Source: Actinomycetospora cinnamomea
GTDB taxonomy: Bacteria > Actinomycetota > Actinomycetes > Mycobacteriales > Pseudonocardiaceae
Length of the DNA: 64,000 bases
NCBI RefSeq assembly: GCF_003096675.1
Contig: NZ_QEKW01000011.1
Location: 1 to 64,000 of the forward strand
Reading direction: 5' to 3'
In this document: positions 1-9,436 of the stretch, in pieces
Layout: each line of letters begins with the position of its first letter
Position numbering within the stretch: position 1 is the first letter of the stretch
Notes under the pieces: model-generated
What the model was told of the DNA's origin: nothing
The model's input: the letters and a program-made list of their open reading frames with translations, nothing else
Databases searched by the model: none
Position numbers and translations under genes: made by a program

Positions 1-2
1 TC

Positions 3-128
3 ATCGAGAAGATCCGCACCTTCATCGACGGCTGGAACGACCGCTGCCACCCCTTCACGTGGACCAAGACCGCCGAAGAGATCCTGCCCCACGCCACGCG
101 TCAACGAACTTCAGACGCGCGACACTAG
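3..128 (+). mobile_element. C-terminal fragment of an IS630-type transposase, cut by the window edge
   Basis: The reading frame is open from base 3 and stops at TAG 126-128. The peptide contains FIDGWNDR followed by FTWTKTAEEIL, which I recognise as the usual C-terminal end of IS630-family DDE transposases, where a Trp-rich FxWxxxA segment follows the catalytic core. The DDE residues themselves lie outside the window, so I cannot tell whether the element is intact. No terminal inverted repeat is evident between this stop and the amidase start at 150, although the element's right end should lie close to here. Confidence 0.72.
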
Positions 129-149
129 GACGACCTCTAGGCTCGCCCG

Positions 150-1349
150 ATGTCCCTCGTCGCCCGGTGGCGGCTCGCCGACGCGCGCCACCCGGCCGCG
201 GTCGAGCAGGCCCGGCGCCGGATCGCCGAGGTCGATGACAGCGTCCGGGCCTGGGTCACGCTCGTCGAGGCGGAGGGCTCCGGCGAGGGGCCCCTGGCCG
301 GTGTGCCGGTCGGGATCAAGGACATCGTCGACGTCGCGGGAGTCCCCACCCGGTGCGGCTCGCGGGCCCTGGCCGACGCCCCGCCGGCGGCAGGAGACGC
401 CGCCGTCGTCCGCCTGCTGCGGGCGGCGGGCGCCGTCGTCGTCGGCAAGACCGTGACCACCGAGTTCGCCTACTTCGACCCCGGCCCCACCCGCAACCCG
501 CACGACCCCGCGCGCACGCCGGGCGGCTCGTCGAGCGGGTCGGCGGCGGCGGTCGCCGCCGGCATGGTGCCGCTGGCCGTGGGCACGCAGACCGCGGGTT
601 CGGTGGTGCGGCCGGCGTCGTACTGCGGGGTCGCGGCGCTCGCCGTGGCGCGCGGGGACCTGCCGACGGCCGGGGTCAACCCGCTCGCGCCGGGTCTCGA
701 CACGCTGGGCCTGTTCGCCGCGTCCGTGGCCGACGTCGCCGGCGCCCGGGCCGCGCTCGACGGCCGTGACGCGGCCCCGGAGCCCCCCGCGCCGCCCCGC
801 CTGCTGACCTGGGACGGGACCGAGGTCGCCGACGTCTCCCCGCCGATGCGCGCCGCCCACGACGCCGCGGTGGCCGGGACCCGGGCCGCCGGCGCCGACG
901 TCGGGCCCCTCGGGCTGGACCTGCGCGCGGCCGCCGCGGACCACCGCACGATCATGGCCGCCGAGGCCGCGGTCACCGTGCCGGACCTGCCCGGGCACGG
1001 CGCGAACCTCACCGCGCTGGTGGCGGAGGGTCGCGCGGTCCCGGCGGACGCGCTCGCCGCGGCGCGCGAGCGCTCGGCGGCGACGCGGTCCGCGGTGCTG
1101 GCGGCGCTGGAGCGGGCCGACGCGGTGCTGGCCCCCGGCGCGCCCGGCGTGGCCCCGGAGGGCCTCGACAGCACCGGCGACCCCGTGCTCAGCCGCCCGT
1201 TCCACGTCCTCGGCCTGCCCGCGCTGGCCGTCCCCGGGGCCCGGGACGCGGCCGGGCTGCCGCTGGGCCTGCAGCTCGTCGGCCACCCCGACCGCGAGGA
1301 GGCCCTGCTCGCCGCCGGCTGCTGGCTCGAGCGCCTCCTCCGTGCGTGA
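150..1349 (+). CDS. Amidase signature family protein (amide hydrolase)
   Basis: The 399-residue protein belongs to the amidase signature family, which hydrolyses carboxamides through a Ser-cisSer-Lys triad. The visible elements are GIKDIVD with the catalytic Lys at about residue 57, the Gly/Ser-rich PGGSSSGSAAAVAAG stretch at 124-138 that supplies the cis-Ser, and TQTAGSVVRP with the nucleophilic Ser at about 151. The protein is short for the family, which is usually 450-500 residues, because the C-terminal part is compact. The substrate cannot be read from the sequence. The stop codon lies inside a near-perfect palindrome that probably terminates transcription. A dedicated partner is not obvious: the gene stands between a transposase remnant and an unrelated membrane hydrolase. 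The Pxp-type cluster, which also handles amide bonds, is about 9 kb away, and I infer no link. Confidence 0.88.
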   Translation: MSLVARWRLADARHPAAVEQARRRIAEVDDSVRAWVTLVEAEGSGEGPLAGVPVGIKDIVDVAGVPTRCGSRALADAPPAAGDAAVVRLLRAAGAVVVGKTVTTEFAYFDPGPTRNPHDPARTPGGSSSGSAAAVAAGMVPLAVGTQTAGSVVRPASYCGVAALAVARGDLPTAGVNPLAPGLDTLGLFAASVADVAGARAALDGRDAAPEPPAPPRLLTWDGTEVADVSPPMRAAHDAAVAGTRAAGADVGPLGLDLRAAAADHRTIMAAEAAVTVPDLPGHGANLTALVAEGRAVPADALAAARERSAATRSAVLAALERADAVLAPGAPGVAPEGLDSTGDPVLSRPFHVLGLPALAVPGARDAAGLPLGLQLVGHPDREEALLAAGCWLERLLRA

Positions 1350-1381
1350 TCTCCTGCGCCATAGCGCAGAAGATCACGCAC
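1342..1381. terminator. 40-bp palindrome overlapping the amidase stop codon
   Basis: The two 18-bp arms begin GTGCGTGATC and end GATCACGCAC, with one mismatch and a 4-base loop, CATA. The palindrome begins within the last two sense codons of the amidase, which end CGT GCG TGA. It has no T-tract, as is common for actinobacterial hairpin terminators. A closely related palindrome sits at 60851-60900 and two more distant relatives at 32100-32215, each also overlapping a stop codon. Because the annotated-looking GTG at 1342 lies inside this hairpin, I placed the start of the next gene downstream. Confidence 0.7.
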
Positions 1382-1434
1382 ATAGGGGTCTCACGACCCG
1401 TGTACCGGCTTGCGCGGCACGGGAAGCTGGAGCC

Positions 1435-3369
1435 GTGGCGGACGGGGAGGGGCAGGGGGCGGCCGCAGGGCGAACCGGGCCCTCGACCGGGACGTCGACC
1501 GCGCGCTCGACCGCGCCCTCGACCGCGCCCTCGACCGGGCCCTCGACCGGGCCCTCGACCGGGCCCTCGACCAGGCCCCGCACCGCGCTGGACACCGAGT
1601 TCCAGGCCGAGTTCGAGGACGATCTCGAGCACCACCACCTGTGGCACCGCGAGGGCGAGCGCCACCACTTCGGCGGCGACTCCCCGCTGCTCCCGCCCCG
1701 CCTGGCGCCCTGGGTGCGCTACGTGCCCCGTGCCCACCCCGCGGGCGTCGTGCTCGGCACCGCGTTCGGGCTCATCTCGCTGACCCCCTCGCTCATCCCG
1801 CGCGACTACCTCTTCCAGGGCCTCGCGACGGGCGTCTCGGGTGCGCTGGGCTACGCCCTCGGTGTCGGGATCGCGTGGCTGCTCGGACGCACCGCCCGCT
1901 GGACCACCCTCACCGACCGCATCCGCGCCGTGCAGCCCGTCTGGCTCACGCCGGGCGCGTGGCTCGTGCTCGTCCTCACCGCGACGGCCGCGCTGCTCGG
2001 CATCCTGCTCGCCGGCGCGCAGTGGCAGCGCCAGGTCGCGGGCCTCATGGGCCTCGCCCAACCCACCACCGACGGCTGGCTGCGCGCCGGGCCCGTGGCG
2101 CTGGTGGTGGCCGGGGTGCTCATCGGCTTCGGCCGCGGCGTGCGGTGGCTCGGGGCGAAGGTCGGCGAGCTGTTGCGCCTCCGCGCCCACGTCCCGCGCC
2201 GGATCGCCGCGGTCGCCGGGACGGTGCTCGCGCTCGTCCTGGTCGTGGTGGTGGTCGACACGGTCGTGCTCCGGGGCGGGCTGCGCGTCGCCGACTCCGT
2301 CTTCCGCGCCACCAACGACCAGCCCTACCCCGGCCTCACCGCCCCGACCTCGCCCCTGCGTTCGGGTTCGCCCGCCAGCCTCGTGCGCTGGGAGAAGATC
2401 GGGCGGGAGGGTCAGGCGTTCGTCACGGGCGGGCGCCCGCTCGGCACGCTGGCGGCGGCGTCGGGCCGCCCGCCGACGGCGCCGATCCGCGCCTACGTGG
2501 GCCTGCTCGCCGCGCCCGGGCCCGCCGAGCGCGCGGCCCTGGCCGTCGCCGAGCTCGAGCGCACCGGCGCCTTCGACCGCGCCGTCCTCGCGGTCGTCAC
2601 CACCACCGGCACCGGGTGGATCGACGCCCCGACGGCCGACTCGTTGGAGATGGTGTGGGGCGGGGACACGGCGATCGTCGCCACCCAGTACTCCTACCTG
2701 CCGAGCTGGCTGTCGTTCGTCGTCGACCGCACGCGCGCCCAGGCCGAGGGCCGTGCGTTGTTCGACGCGGTGCACGCCCGGGTCGAGGCGATGCCCCCGG
2801 ACCGCCGCCCGCGGCTGTTCGCGTTCGGCGAGAGCCTCGGCTCCCAGGGCTCGGAGGCCGCGTTCTCGGGCCTCGAGGACGCGCGGGACCGCACGGACGG
2901 CGTCCTGTGGGTGGGCCCGCCGAACTCGAACCGGCTGCACACCGCGCTCACGGAACGCCGCGACCCCGGCTCGCGGGCCATCCGCCCGGTGGTCGACGGG
3001 GGCCGCGAGGTCCGCTTCGGATCGACCGCCCAGGACCTCGCCCGGCCCCCCGGACCGTGGTCTCCGCCACGTGTCGTCTACCTGCAGCACGCCTCGGACC
3101 CGGTGGTCTGGTGGTCCCCGTCGCTGCTGTGGCACCGCCCCGACTGGCTCGCCGAACCGTCCGGTCCCGACGTCTCGCCGACCATGGACTGGTACCCGGT
3201 CGTGACGTTCTGGCAGGTCACCATCGACCTGACCAACTCGCTGTCGGTGCCCGACGGGCACGGGCACGTCTACCGGAGCGCAGTGCTGGACGGTTGGCTC
3301 GCACTGGGTACACCACCGGGGTGGACCGATGCGGACACCACACGGGCGGCAGGCATGCTGGGAGTGTGA
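1435..3369 (+). CDS. Membrane-anchored alpha/beta-hydrolase family protein (Abhydrolase_9 type)
   Basis: This 644-residue protein has a Ser/Thr/Pro-rich N-terminal tail, several hydrophobic membrane segments between roughly residues 100 and 270, and a C-terminal hydrolase-like domain. That domain contains FGESLGSQGSEAAFSG, a Gly-x-Ser-x-Gly nucleophile elbow. The arrangement matches the actinobacterial Abhydrolase_9 family, an N-terminal transmembrane domain joined to a cytosolic or extracytoplasmic hydrolase domain, whose substrate is unknown. I chose the GTG at 1435 rather than the in-frame GTG at 1342 because the latter sits inside the terminator palindrome; a purine-rich GGAAGCTGGAG precedes 1435. 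The next gene overlaps its stop by 4 bp, so the two are probably co-transcribed. The N-terminal tail carries a short tandem repeat listed separately. Confidence 0.78.
   Translation: MADGEGQGAAAGRTGPSTGTSTARSTAPSTAPSTGPSTGPSTGPSTRPRTALDTEFQAEFEDDLEHHHLWHREGERHHFGGDSPLLPPRLAPWVRYVPRAHPAGVVLGTAFGLISLTPSLIPRDYLFQGLATGVSGALGYALGVGIAWLLGRTARWTTLTDRIRAVQPVWLTPGAWLVLVLTATAALLGILLAGAQWQRQVAGLMGLAQPTTDGWLRAGPVALVVAGVLIGFGRGVRWLGAKVGELLRLRAHVPRRIAAVAGTVLALVLVVVVVDTVVLRGGLRVADSVFRATNDQPYPGLTAPTSPLRSGSPASLVRWEKIGREGQAFVTGGRPLGTLAAASGRPPTAPIRAYVGLLAAPGPAERAALAVAELERTGAFDRAVLAVVTTTGTGWIDAPTADSLEMVWGGDTAIVATQYSYLPSWLSFVVDRTRAQAEGRALFDAVHARVEAMPPDRRPRLFAFGESLGSQGSEAAFSGLEDARDRTDGVLWVGPPNSNRLHTALTERRDPGSRAIRPVVDGGREVRFGSTAQDLARPPGPWSPPRVVYLQHASDPVVWWSPSLLWHRPDWLAEPSGPDVSPTMDWYPVVTFWQVTIDLTNSLSVPDGHGHVYRSAVLDGWLALGTPPGWTDADTTRAAGMLGV
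1482..1572 (+). repeat. 12-bp tandem repeat encoding Pro-Ser-Thr-(Gly/Ala)
   Basis: The unit CTCGACCGGGCC or its GCGCC variant recurs about seven times in frame near the start of the hydrolase gene. It encodes a PSTG/PSTA tail before the first membrane segment. Copy number in such short repeats can vary by slippage. Confidence 0.8.
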
Positions 3370-4112
3370 CCGCTCCCCACACGGTGACGACCTCGCGCCC
3401 CGGGGGCGAGGACACCGCCGAGGCGAGGCCGACGCACTGGCAGCGCCTCGCGCCGCCCCTGGTCGTCGCGGTGGTGCTCCTGGTGTGGAGCAACCTGGTG
3501 CTCCCGGCGCTGCCCGCCGACGCCGTGCTCAAGGCGCTGTTCAACGTCGGCGGCGTCGCCGCGATGATCACCGTCGCCCGCCTGCTCGGCGTCACCTGGG
3601 CCGACCTGGGCATCGGGCGCGGGACGTGGGCCGCCGGCCTGCGCTGGGGTGGCGCGGCGATCGGCGTCGCGGTGCTCGGCTACGGCGCCGTCCTGGCCGT
3701 CGCCCCCGAGCTGCTCGAGAACCCCCAGCTCGCGGGCGCGTCCCCGGGCTCACTGCTGCTGCGCGGGCTCGTGCTCATCCCCCTGGGTACCGTGCTCGCC
3801 GAGGAGCTCGCGTTCCGCGGCGTCCTGCACGGTCACTCGGCGCGGGCGCTGCCGGTCCGGGCGGCGCTGGGCGTCAGCGCCGTCGCGTTCGGGCTCTGGC
3901 ACCTCTCGGTCGCCCTCGGCCCGTCGGCGGTGCCGCTGCCCCCGGCGCTGCACTGGACCTCGGTGCTCCTCGTCCTGGCCGTCACCGTCGTCGGCGGCCT
4001 GGCGCTGGGCTGGCTGCGCCACCGCACGGGCTCCGTGCTCGCCCCGATCGGCCTGCACCTCGGCACCAACGCCGTCGGCCTCGTGGCCGCGGGAGTCGCC
4101 CTCGCCCACTGA
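3366..4112 (+). CDS. CPBP-family intramembrane metalloprotease (CAAX protease/Abi-like)
   Basis: The 248-residue protein is almost entirely hydrophobic, with about six to seven membrane spans. It carries the CPBP (former Abi) motifs: EELAFRG, matching the EExxxR active-site signature; a following FGLWHLS, the FxxxH motif; and HLGTN near the C-terminus. Family members are zinc-dependent or Glu-based intramembrane endopeptidases related to the yeast CAAX protease Rce1, and in bacteria many have unknown substrates or act in bacteriocin self-immunity. The GTG start at 3366 overlaps the stop of the preceding hydrolase by 4 bp, which indicates an operon. Of the possible starts, this is the first with a hydrophilic leader before span 1. 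Confidence 0.87.
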   Translation: MTAPHTVTTSRPGGEDTAEARPTHWQRLAPPLVVAVVLLVWSNLVLPALPADAVLKALFNVGGVAAMITVARLLGVTWADLGIGRGTWAAGLRWGGAAIGVAVLGYGAVLAVAPELLENPQLAGASPGSLLLRGLVLIPLGTVLAEELAFRGVLHGHSARALPVRAALGVSAVAFGLWHLSVALGPSAVPLPPALHWTSVLLVLAVTVVGGLALGWLRHRTGSVLAPIGLHLGTNAVGLVAAGVALAH

Positions 4113-4135
4113 TCCCCGCAGGGGACAATGCGGCG

Positions 4136-5157
<1,022 letters not shown>

Positions 5158-5161
<4 letters not shown>

Positions 5162-5895
5162 GCGGGCGGGCCCGCGCGTTCGGGGCCGCGGCCGACGACT
5201 ACGACCGGCTGCGGCCCGCACCCGCCCCGGAGGCGCTGGGGTGGCTCCTGCCGTCGCCGGACGTCACGATGCTCGACCTGGGCGCGGGGACGGGGCTGCT
5301 GTCCCGCGCGTTGGCCGCCGAGGGCGTCACCGACGTCGTCGCCGTCGAGCCCGACGACCTGATGCGCGCGGTGCTCGCGGCCCGCGGGCCCGGCGTGCGG
5401 GCGCTCGCGGGGACCGCGGAGGAGATCCCGCTGCCGGACCGGTCGGTCGACGCCGTGCTCGTGGCCTCGGCGTGGCACTGGTTCGACCACGAGCGGGCCA
5501 CGGCGGAGGTCGCGCGGGTGCTGCGTCCCGGCGGGGTCCTGGGCCTCCTGTGGAGCGCCGCCGACCCCGGTGTCGGGTGGATCGCGGAGCTCGGCCGCGT
5601 CGGGCGGGTCGAGGCCCCGCGGTCGGCGCCGACGATGACCGGGGAGTTCACGGTGGAGCTGCCCGCGGGTGCGCCGTTCGGCCCGGGGGAGTCGCGGACC
5701 TTCCGGCGCTCGACGTGGATGGCGGCCGAGGACGTCGTGGCCATGGTCGGCACCTACTCGAGCGTGCTGACCCTGCCCGCCGACGCGCAGGCGGAGGTGC
5801 GGCGACGGGCGCGCGAGCACGTCGAGCAGCAGGTCGGCACCGACCCGGTGCTCGTGCCGTTCGTGACCGCGGCGTGGCGCACGGTCCGCGAGTGA
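5158..5895 (+). CDS. Class I SAM-dependent methyltransferase
   Basis: The protein is 245 residues long. It has a Rossmann-type SAM-binding core with LDLGAGTG (motif I) near residues 33-42, an acidic VAVEPD at the end of strand 2, and a DAVLVASAWHWFD segment matching motifs III-IV. This resembles the UbiE/Methyltransf_11 group, and the length is usual for small-molecule methyltransferases of the family. The substrate is unknown. The GTG start overlaps the corA stop (GTGA), giving a hydrolase-protease-corA-methyltransferase run on one strand; I see no functional thread joining them. Downstream lies a 24-bp palindrome that could both end this transcript and act as an operator. Confidence 0.87.
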
Positions 5896-5919
5896 CCGAT
5901 CGCCCCTCGACTTCCGGGG

Positions 5920-5943
5920 TGAGGCGAGGTTAGCCTCGCCTCA
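5920..5943. promoter_or_regulatory. Perfect-arm palindrome resembling an IdeR/DtxR iron box
   Basis: Two 10-bp arms, TGAGGCGAGG and CCTCGCCTCA, flank TTAG. The 19 bases at 5925-5943 match the actinobacterial iron-box consensus (TTAGGTTAGCCTAACCTAA, from established knowledge of IdeR/DtxR/DmdR) at 14 positions, including the core AGGTTAGCCT. It ends 20 bp before the ATG of the small ABC-like gene. That fits an operator for an iron-dependent repressor, but a terminator for the upstream methyltransferase is a competing reading. Confidence 0.5.
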
Positions 5944-5962
5944 CTGAGCGAGGAGGTCGGCG

Positions 5963-6403
5963 ATGACGCTGCGACTGCCCACGGGCGAGGTGACGGTGCT
6001 GCTCGGCGAGCAGATCGTGCGCCGGCGGCTCATGGACATGCTCGACGACACGTCGGGGACGTCGGAGGGCACGCCTGTGGCCGTCCGCCGGGTGCGTGCG
6101 GACGCGGCGGACGGCGTCGCCGCGCGGCGCCGCCGCCTCGAGGACGCCGGCCGTGACGATCGCGCCGCGATCGTGCTCGTGGACCGGGTCACCGACGGGC
6201 TGGACGCCCACGGACGGCGAGCCGTCCTGGGCGCGCTCGCGACGGTGGCCGCGCGGGGTGCCGCGGTGCTGGTGGACGACGACGACTGCGTCGCCGCCCT
6301 CGCCCTGGCCGACGGCACGCTGCGCGCCGACCCGGTGCGCGGGATCGTGCTCGAGCCCGCCACCGCGGTCCCGCTGCTCGAGGAGCTCTACCGCGCCTCG
6401 TAG
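5963..6403 (+). CDS. Degenerate ABC-ATPase-like small protein
   Basis: This 146-residue protein looks like an ABC-transporter ATPase stripped of its nucleotide-binding loop. The start, GEVTVLLGEQ, resembles the run into a Walker A motif, but no GxxGxGKS follows. The middle, IVLVDRVTDGLDAHGRRAVL, aligns with the Walker B and D-loop region of ABC ATPases (LLLDEPTxGLD), with the catalytic Glu changed. An AAVLVDDDD segment replaces the H-loop area. It is about two-thirds the length of a normal ABC domain. It could be a regulatory paralog or a pseudo-enzyme. ATG 5963 has GAGGAGG in front. The gene follows an iron-box-like palindrome and overlaps the end of the convergent DUF1540 gene by 16 bp. Confidence 0.6.
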   Translation: MTLRLPTGEVTVLLGEQIVRRRLMDMLDDTSGTSEGTPVAVRRVRADAADGVAARRRRLEDAGRDDRAAIVLVDRVTDGLDAHGRRAVLGALATVAARGAAVLVDDDDCVAALALADGTLRADPVRGIVLEPATAVPLLEELYRAS

Positions 6404-6678
6404 GTGAGGCAGTCGGCGACGTCCTTGCCCGGCCCGACCTCCACCGAGGGGGCGGTGCACTCGAGCTTGTCGTTGTACTTGCACTCCGAGCGGTGGCAGG
6501 CGCCGACGACGCCGCCCGCGTCCACGCCGCCGCGGAACGAGATCTCCACGAAGGTGCCGCACTTGGCGTTGTCGCCGGCGACCGTGATCGCGCCGGCGTG
6601 GCAGGACGAGCTCTCGTTGTAGGCGCACGAGGTCACCGAACAGCTCCGGACCGAGGGCAGGCTCTGCATCGAGGTCAT
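6388..6678 (-). CDS. DUF1540 domain protein, two Cys-rich repeats
   Basis: The 96-residue protein holds two copies of the DUF1540 pattern: C-x4-C-x-Y-N-x4-C near residues 13-26, and a second Cys cluster around C62, C66 and C73 with KYNDKLEC. An isolated Cys (40) lies between them and a further Cys near the C-terminus. DUF1540 proteins are small and soluble, and are often proposed to bind metal through the conserved Cys residues; none has a firm role that I can cite. There is no signal peptide or membrane segment. The gene runs convergent to the degenerate ABC-like gene with overlapping 3-prime ends. Its upstream side faces the CoxL-like gene across 275 bp that must carry divergent promoters. 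Confidence 0.85.
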   Translation of the reverse strand: MTSMQSLPSVRSCSVTSCAYNESSSCHAGAITVAGDNAKCGTFVEISFRGGVDAGGVVGACHRSECKYNDKLECTAPSVEVGPGKDVADCLTYEAR

Positions 6679-6953
6679 GGCGGAGATGGTGGCGGCGCCG
6701 CATGGGCTGCTGCCAGCCAGCGAAGGCTCTCCTGACCAGGCTGTCCGGGGGCCCGGCGGTGGGCGACCTGGGTCGATCCGGGGCGGTACCGCGCCAAACG
6801 GACCCTGCTGTGGCGCGGATCACAACCCGCCTCCCCCGTTCGGGCCTCGCGGGCTCAGGGTGGCCTGCCCTCACTCGCCGCCCTCTTCCCACGAGGCGCC
6901 GGGCACGCCACGGTGGACTGGATCACACCACCACCGTCGAGGGAGCGCCCCCG

Positions 6954-9341
6954 GTGACCGAGACCGTCCCCCAGCCCACCACCCACGTCGGACGGAGCCT
7001 GCCGCGCCGCGAGGACGCGGCACTGATCACCGGACGCGGCACCTGGACCGACGACATCGCCCCGCTGGGCACCGTGCACCTCGCCCTGGTGCGCAGTCCC
7101 GTCGCCCACGCGCGGGTCACCGGCGTCGACACGTCGGCCGCCCGCGAGCACGACGGCGTGGTCGCGGTGCTCACCGGCGCCGACCTCGCGGGCGAGTTCG
7201 TCGCCGGTATCCCCACCGGCTGGCCCGTCACCGAGGACATCCTCGTCCCCGATCACCAGCCCCTGGCCCGCGACGAGGTCAACCACGTCGGCGACGCCGT
7301 GGCGGTCGTGGTGGCCACCGGCGCGGCGGCGGCCCGCGACGCCGCTGAGCTGGTCGTGGTCGACTACGACGAGCTGCCCGCGGTGGTGGACGTCGAGGCC
7401 GCCCTGGAGCCGGGCGCGCCGCTGGTGCACGAGCAGTTCGGCACCAACCACTGCTACACCTGGCCCCTGGCGGTGGGCGACGTGGACGCGGCGCTCGCCG
7501 AGGCCGACGTCGTGGTCGAGGGCCGCTACGTCCAGCAGCGGGTGCTGGCCTCGCCGATGGAGCCGCGCGCCGTGGTCGTCACGCCGGACGCGGTCGGTGG
7601 CGGGTTCACGATCCACACCTCGACCCAGGTGCCGCACTTCGTCCGCGACATCCTCGCCGCGATCTGCGGCATCTCCGACACCAAGCTGCGCGTCGTCGCC
7701 CCCGACGTCGGCGGCGGCTTCGGCGCGAAGCTCAACGTGTACGCCGAGGAGGCCCTGGCGCTGGTCCTCGCGCGGCGGCTGCGCCGGCCGGTGAAGTGGA
7801 CCGAGACCCGCTCGGAGCACCACCTCGCGACGACGCACGGGCGCGGGCAGGTCCAGCACATGACGGTCGGCGCCACGCGTGACGGGCGGATCGTCGGCAT
7901 GAAGGTGCGGCTCGTCGCCGACATGGGTGCCTACCTGCAGCTGCTCACGCCGGGCATCGCGGTGTTCGGCGCGTTCACCTACTGCGGGCTCTACGACTTC
8001 GGCGCCTACGACTTCGAGTGCCGGGGCGTCTTCACCAACCTCACGCCCACCGACGCCTACCGCGGCGCCGGGCGCTCGGAGGCGGCGTACGCCCACGAGC
8101 GGGTGCTCGACGACCTGGCCCGCGCGCTGCAGATGGACCCCGCCGAGCTGCGGCTGCGCAACCTGCACCCGCCGTTCTCCGAGCCGCGCACGGTCCCGTC
8201 GGGCGTCCAGTACGACTCCGGCGACTACGAGCGCGCGATGCGCCGGGCCCTCGAGCTCGTCGGCTACGACGACCTGCGCGCCGAGCAGACGCGGCGCCGC
8301 GCCGCCGGTGACCCCGTCGAGCTCGGCATCGGGATCGGCAACTTCACCGAGTCCGGCGGGCTCTCGCCGTCCAAGGTGGCCGCCGGCGTGCGGCTGCAGA
8401 GCGGCGGCTGGGAGGCGGCGACGGTGCGGATGACGACGGCGGGGCGGGCCGAGGTCGTCACCGGGACCAGCCCCCACGGCCAGGGCCACGAGACGGCGTG
8501 GGCGCAGATCGCCGCGGACAGCCTGGGCATCGACCCGGCCGACGTCGAGGTGTTCCACTCCGACACGATGATCGCCCCGTTCGGCCGCGACACCTACGGC
8601 TCGCGCAGCCTGGCCGTCGGTGGGACCGCGGTGTACGGGGCCGCCGAGAAGGTGGTGGCCAAGGCCCGGCTGATCGCCGCCCACCTCCTCGAGGCCGCCG
8701 AGTCCGACCTGCAGTTCGTCGACGGCGTGTTCTCGGTGGCGGGCACGTCGGGGCCGTCGGTGACCATCCAGGAGGTCGCGGGCGCCGCGTCGCTCGCCGC
8801 GAACCTCCCCGACGGCATGGAGCCGAACCTCACCGCCGACCACCACTTCGACCCGCCGAACTTCACCTGGCCGTTCGGCACGCACATCGCCGTGGTCGAG
8901 GTCGACACCGAGACCGGGCGGACCACGATCCGGCGGTTCGTCGCCGTCGACGACTGCGGGCGCATCGTCAACCCGCAGATCGTCGACGGGCAGCTGCACG
9001 GCGGGATCGCCCAGGGCATCGCGCAGGCGCTCTACGAGCACGCGACGTTCGACGAGGCGGGCCAGCCGACGGCGGCGACGCTGGCGGACTACGCGGTGCC
9101 CGCCGCGAGCGACCTGCCCGCCTTCGACCTCGACCAGACCGTCACCCCGTCGCCCACCAACCCGCTGGGCGCCAAGGGGATCGGCGAGTCGGGGGCGATC
9201 GGCAGCTCGCCGGCGGTGGTGAACGCGGCGATCGACGCGCTCGCCGCGCGCGGGGTCACCGCGCTGGACATGCCCCTGACCCCGCAGCGGGTGTGGCGCG
9301 CGCTGCAGGGAGAGGCGCCGGTCCCGACCATCGTCAGCTGA
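6954..9341 (+). CDS. Xanthine dehydrogenase-family Mo-hydroxylase large subunit (form II CoxL-like)
   Basis: The 795-residue protein is the molybdenum-binding subunit of the xanthine oxidase/aerobic CO dehydrogenase family. Visible are VGGGFGAK for cofactor binding, the DAYRGAGRSEA loop near residue 367, a SPHGQGHET segment and GIGESG with the catalytic Glu near residue 742. The AYRGAGR loop is that of form II or putative CoxL proteins. True form I CO dehydrogenases have AYxCSFR, so CO oxidation should not be assumed. The enzyme normally works with a FAD subunit and a 2Fe-2S subunit, but neither is adjacent, so partners must be encoded elsewhere. The GTG at 6954 is preceded by GAGGGA and begins the family-typical N-terminus ending GRSLPRREDAALITGRG. 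Confidence 0.9.
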   Translation: MTETVPQPTTHVGRSLPRREDAALITGRGTWTDDIAPLGTVHLALVRSPVAHARVTGVDTSAAREHDGVVAVLTGADLAGEFVAGIPTGWPVTEDILVPDHQPLARDEVNHVGDAVAVVVATGAAAARDAAELVVVDYDELPAVVDVEAALEPGAPLVHEQFGTNHCYTWPLAVGDVDAALAEADVVVEGRYVQQRVLASPMEPRAVVVTPDAVGGGFTIHTSTQVPHFVRDILAAICGISDTKLRVVAPDVGGGFGAKLNVYAEEALALVLARRLRRPVKWTETRSEHHLATTHGRGQVQHMTVGATRDGRIVGMKVRLVADMGAYLQLLTPGIAVFGAFTYCGLYDFGAYDFECRGVFTNLTPTDAYRGAGRSEAAYAHERVLDDLARALQMDPAELRLRNLHPPFSEPRTVPSGVQYDSGDYERAMRRALELVGYDDLRAEQTRRRAAGDPVELGIGIGNFTESGGLSPSKVAAGVRLQSGGWEAATVRMTTAGRAEVVTGTSPHGQGHETAWAQIAADSLGIDPADVEVFHSDTMIAPFGRDTYGSRSLAVGGTAVYGAAEKVVAKARLIAAHLLEAAESDLQFVDGVFSVAGTSGPSVTIQEVAGAASLAANLPDGMEPNLTADHHFDPPNFTWPFGTHIAVVEVDTETGRTTIRRFVAVDDCGRIVNPQIVDGQLHGGIAQGIAQALYEHATFDEAGQPTAATLADYAVPAASDLPAFDLDQTVTPSPTNPLGAKGIGESGAIGSSPAVVNAAIDALAARGVTALDMPLTPQRVWRALQGEAPVPTIVS

Positions 9342-9436
9342 GCGCAAGGTGACGGCGATAACACCGATGCTCGCGGTGAGCGACGGACGGGACGAGGACG
9401 CGCCCGCGTCCCGCTCCCCGATGAGAGGACCATCCG

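Noticed and set aside
1342-1434. GTG at 1342 as the start of the alpha/beta-hydrolase gene
   Set aside because: It lies within a terminator-like palindrome and overlaps the amidase stop; GTG 1435 has a purine-rich leader and begins a normal N-terminus.
6954-9341. True aerobic CO dehydrogenase (CoxL form I)
   Set aside because: The active-site loop is AYRGAGR (form II), not AYxCSFR.
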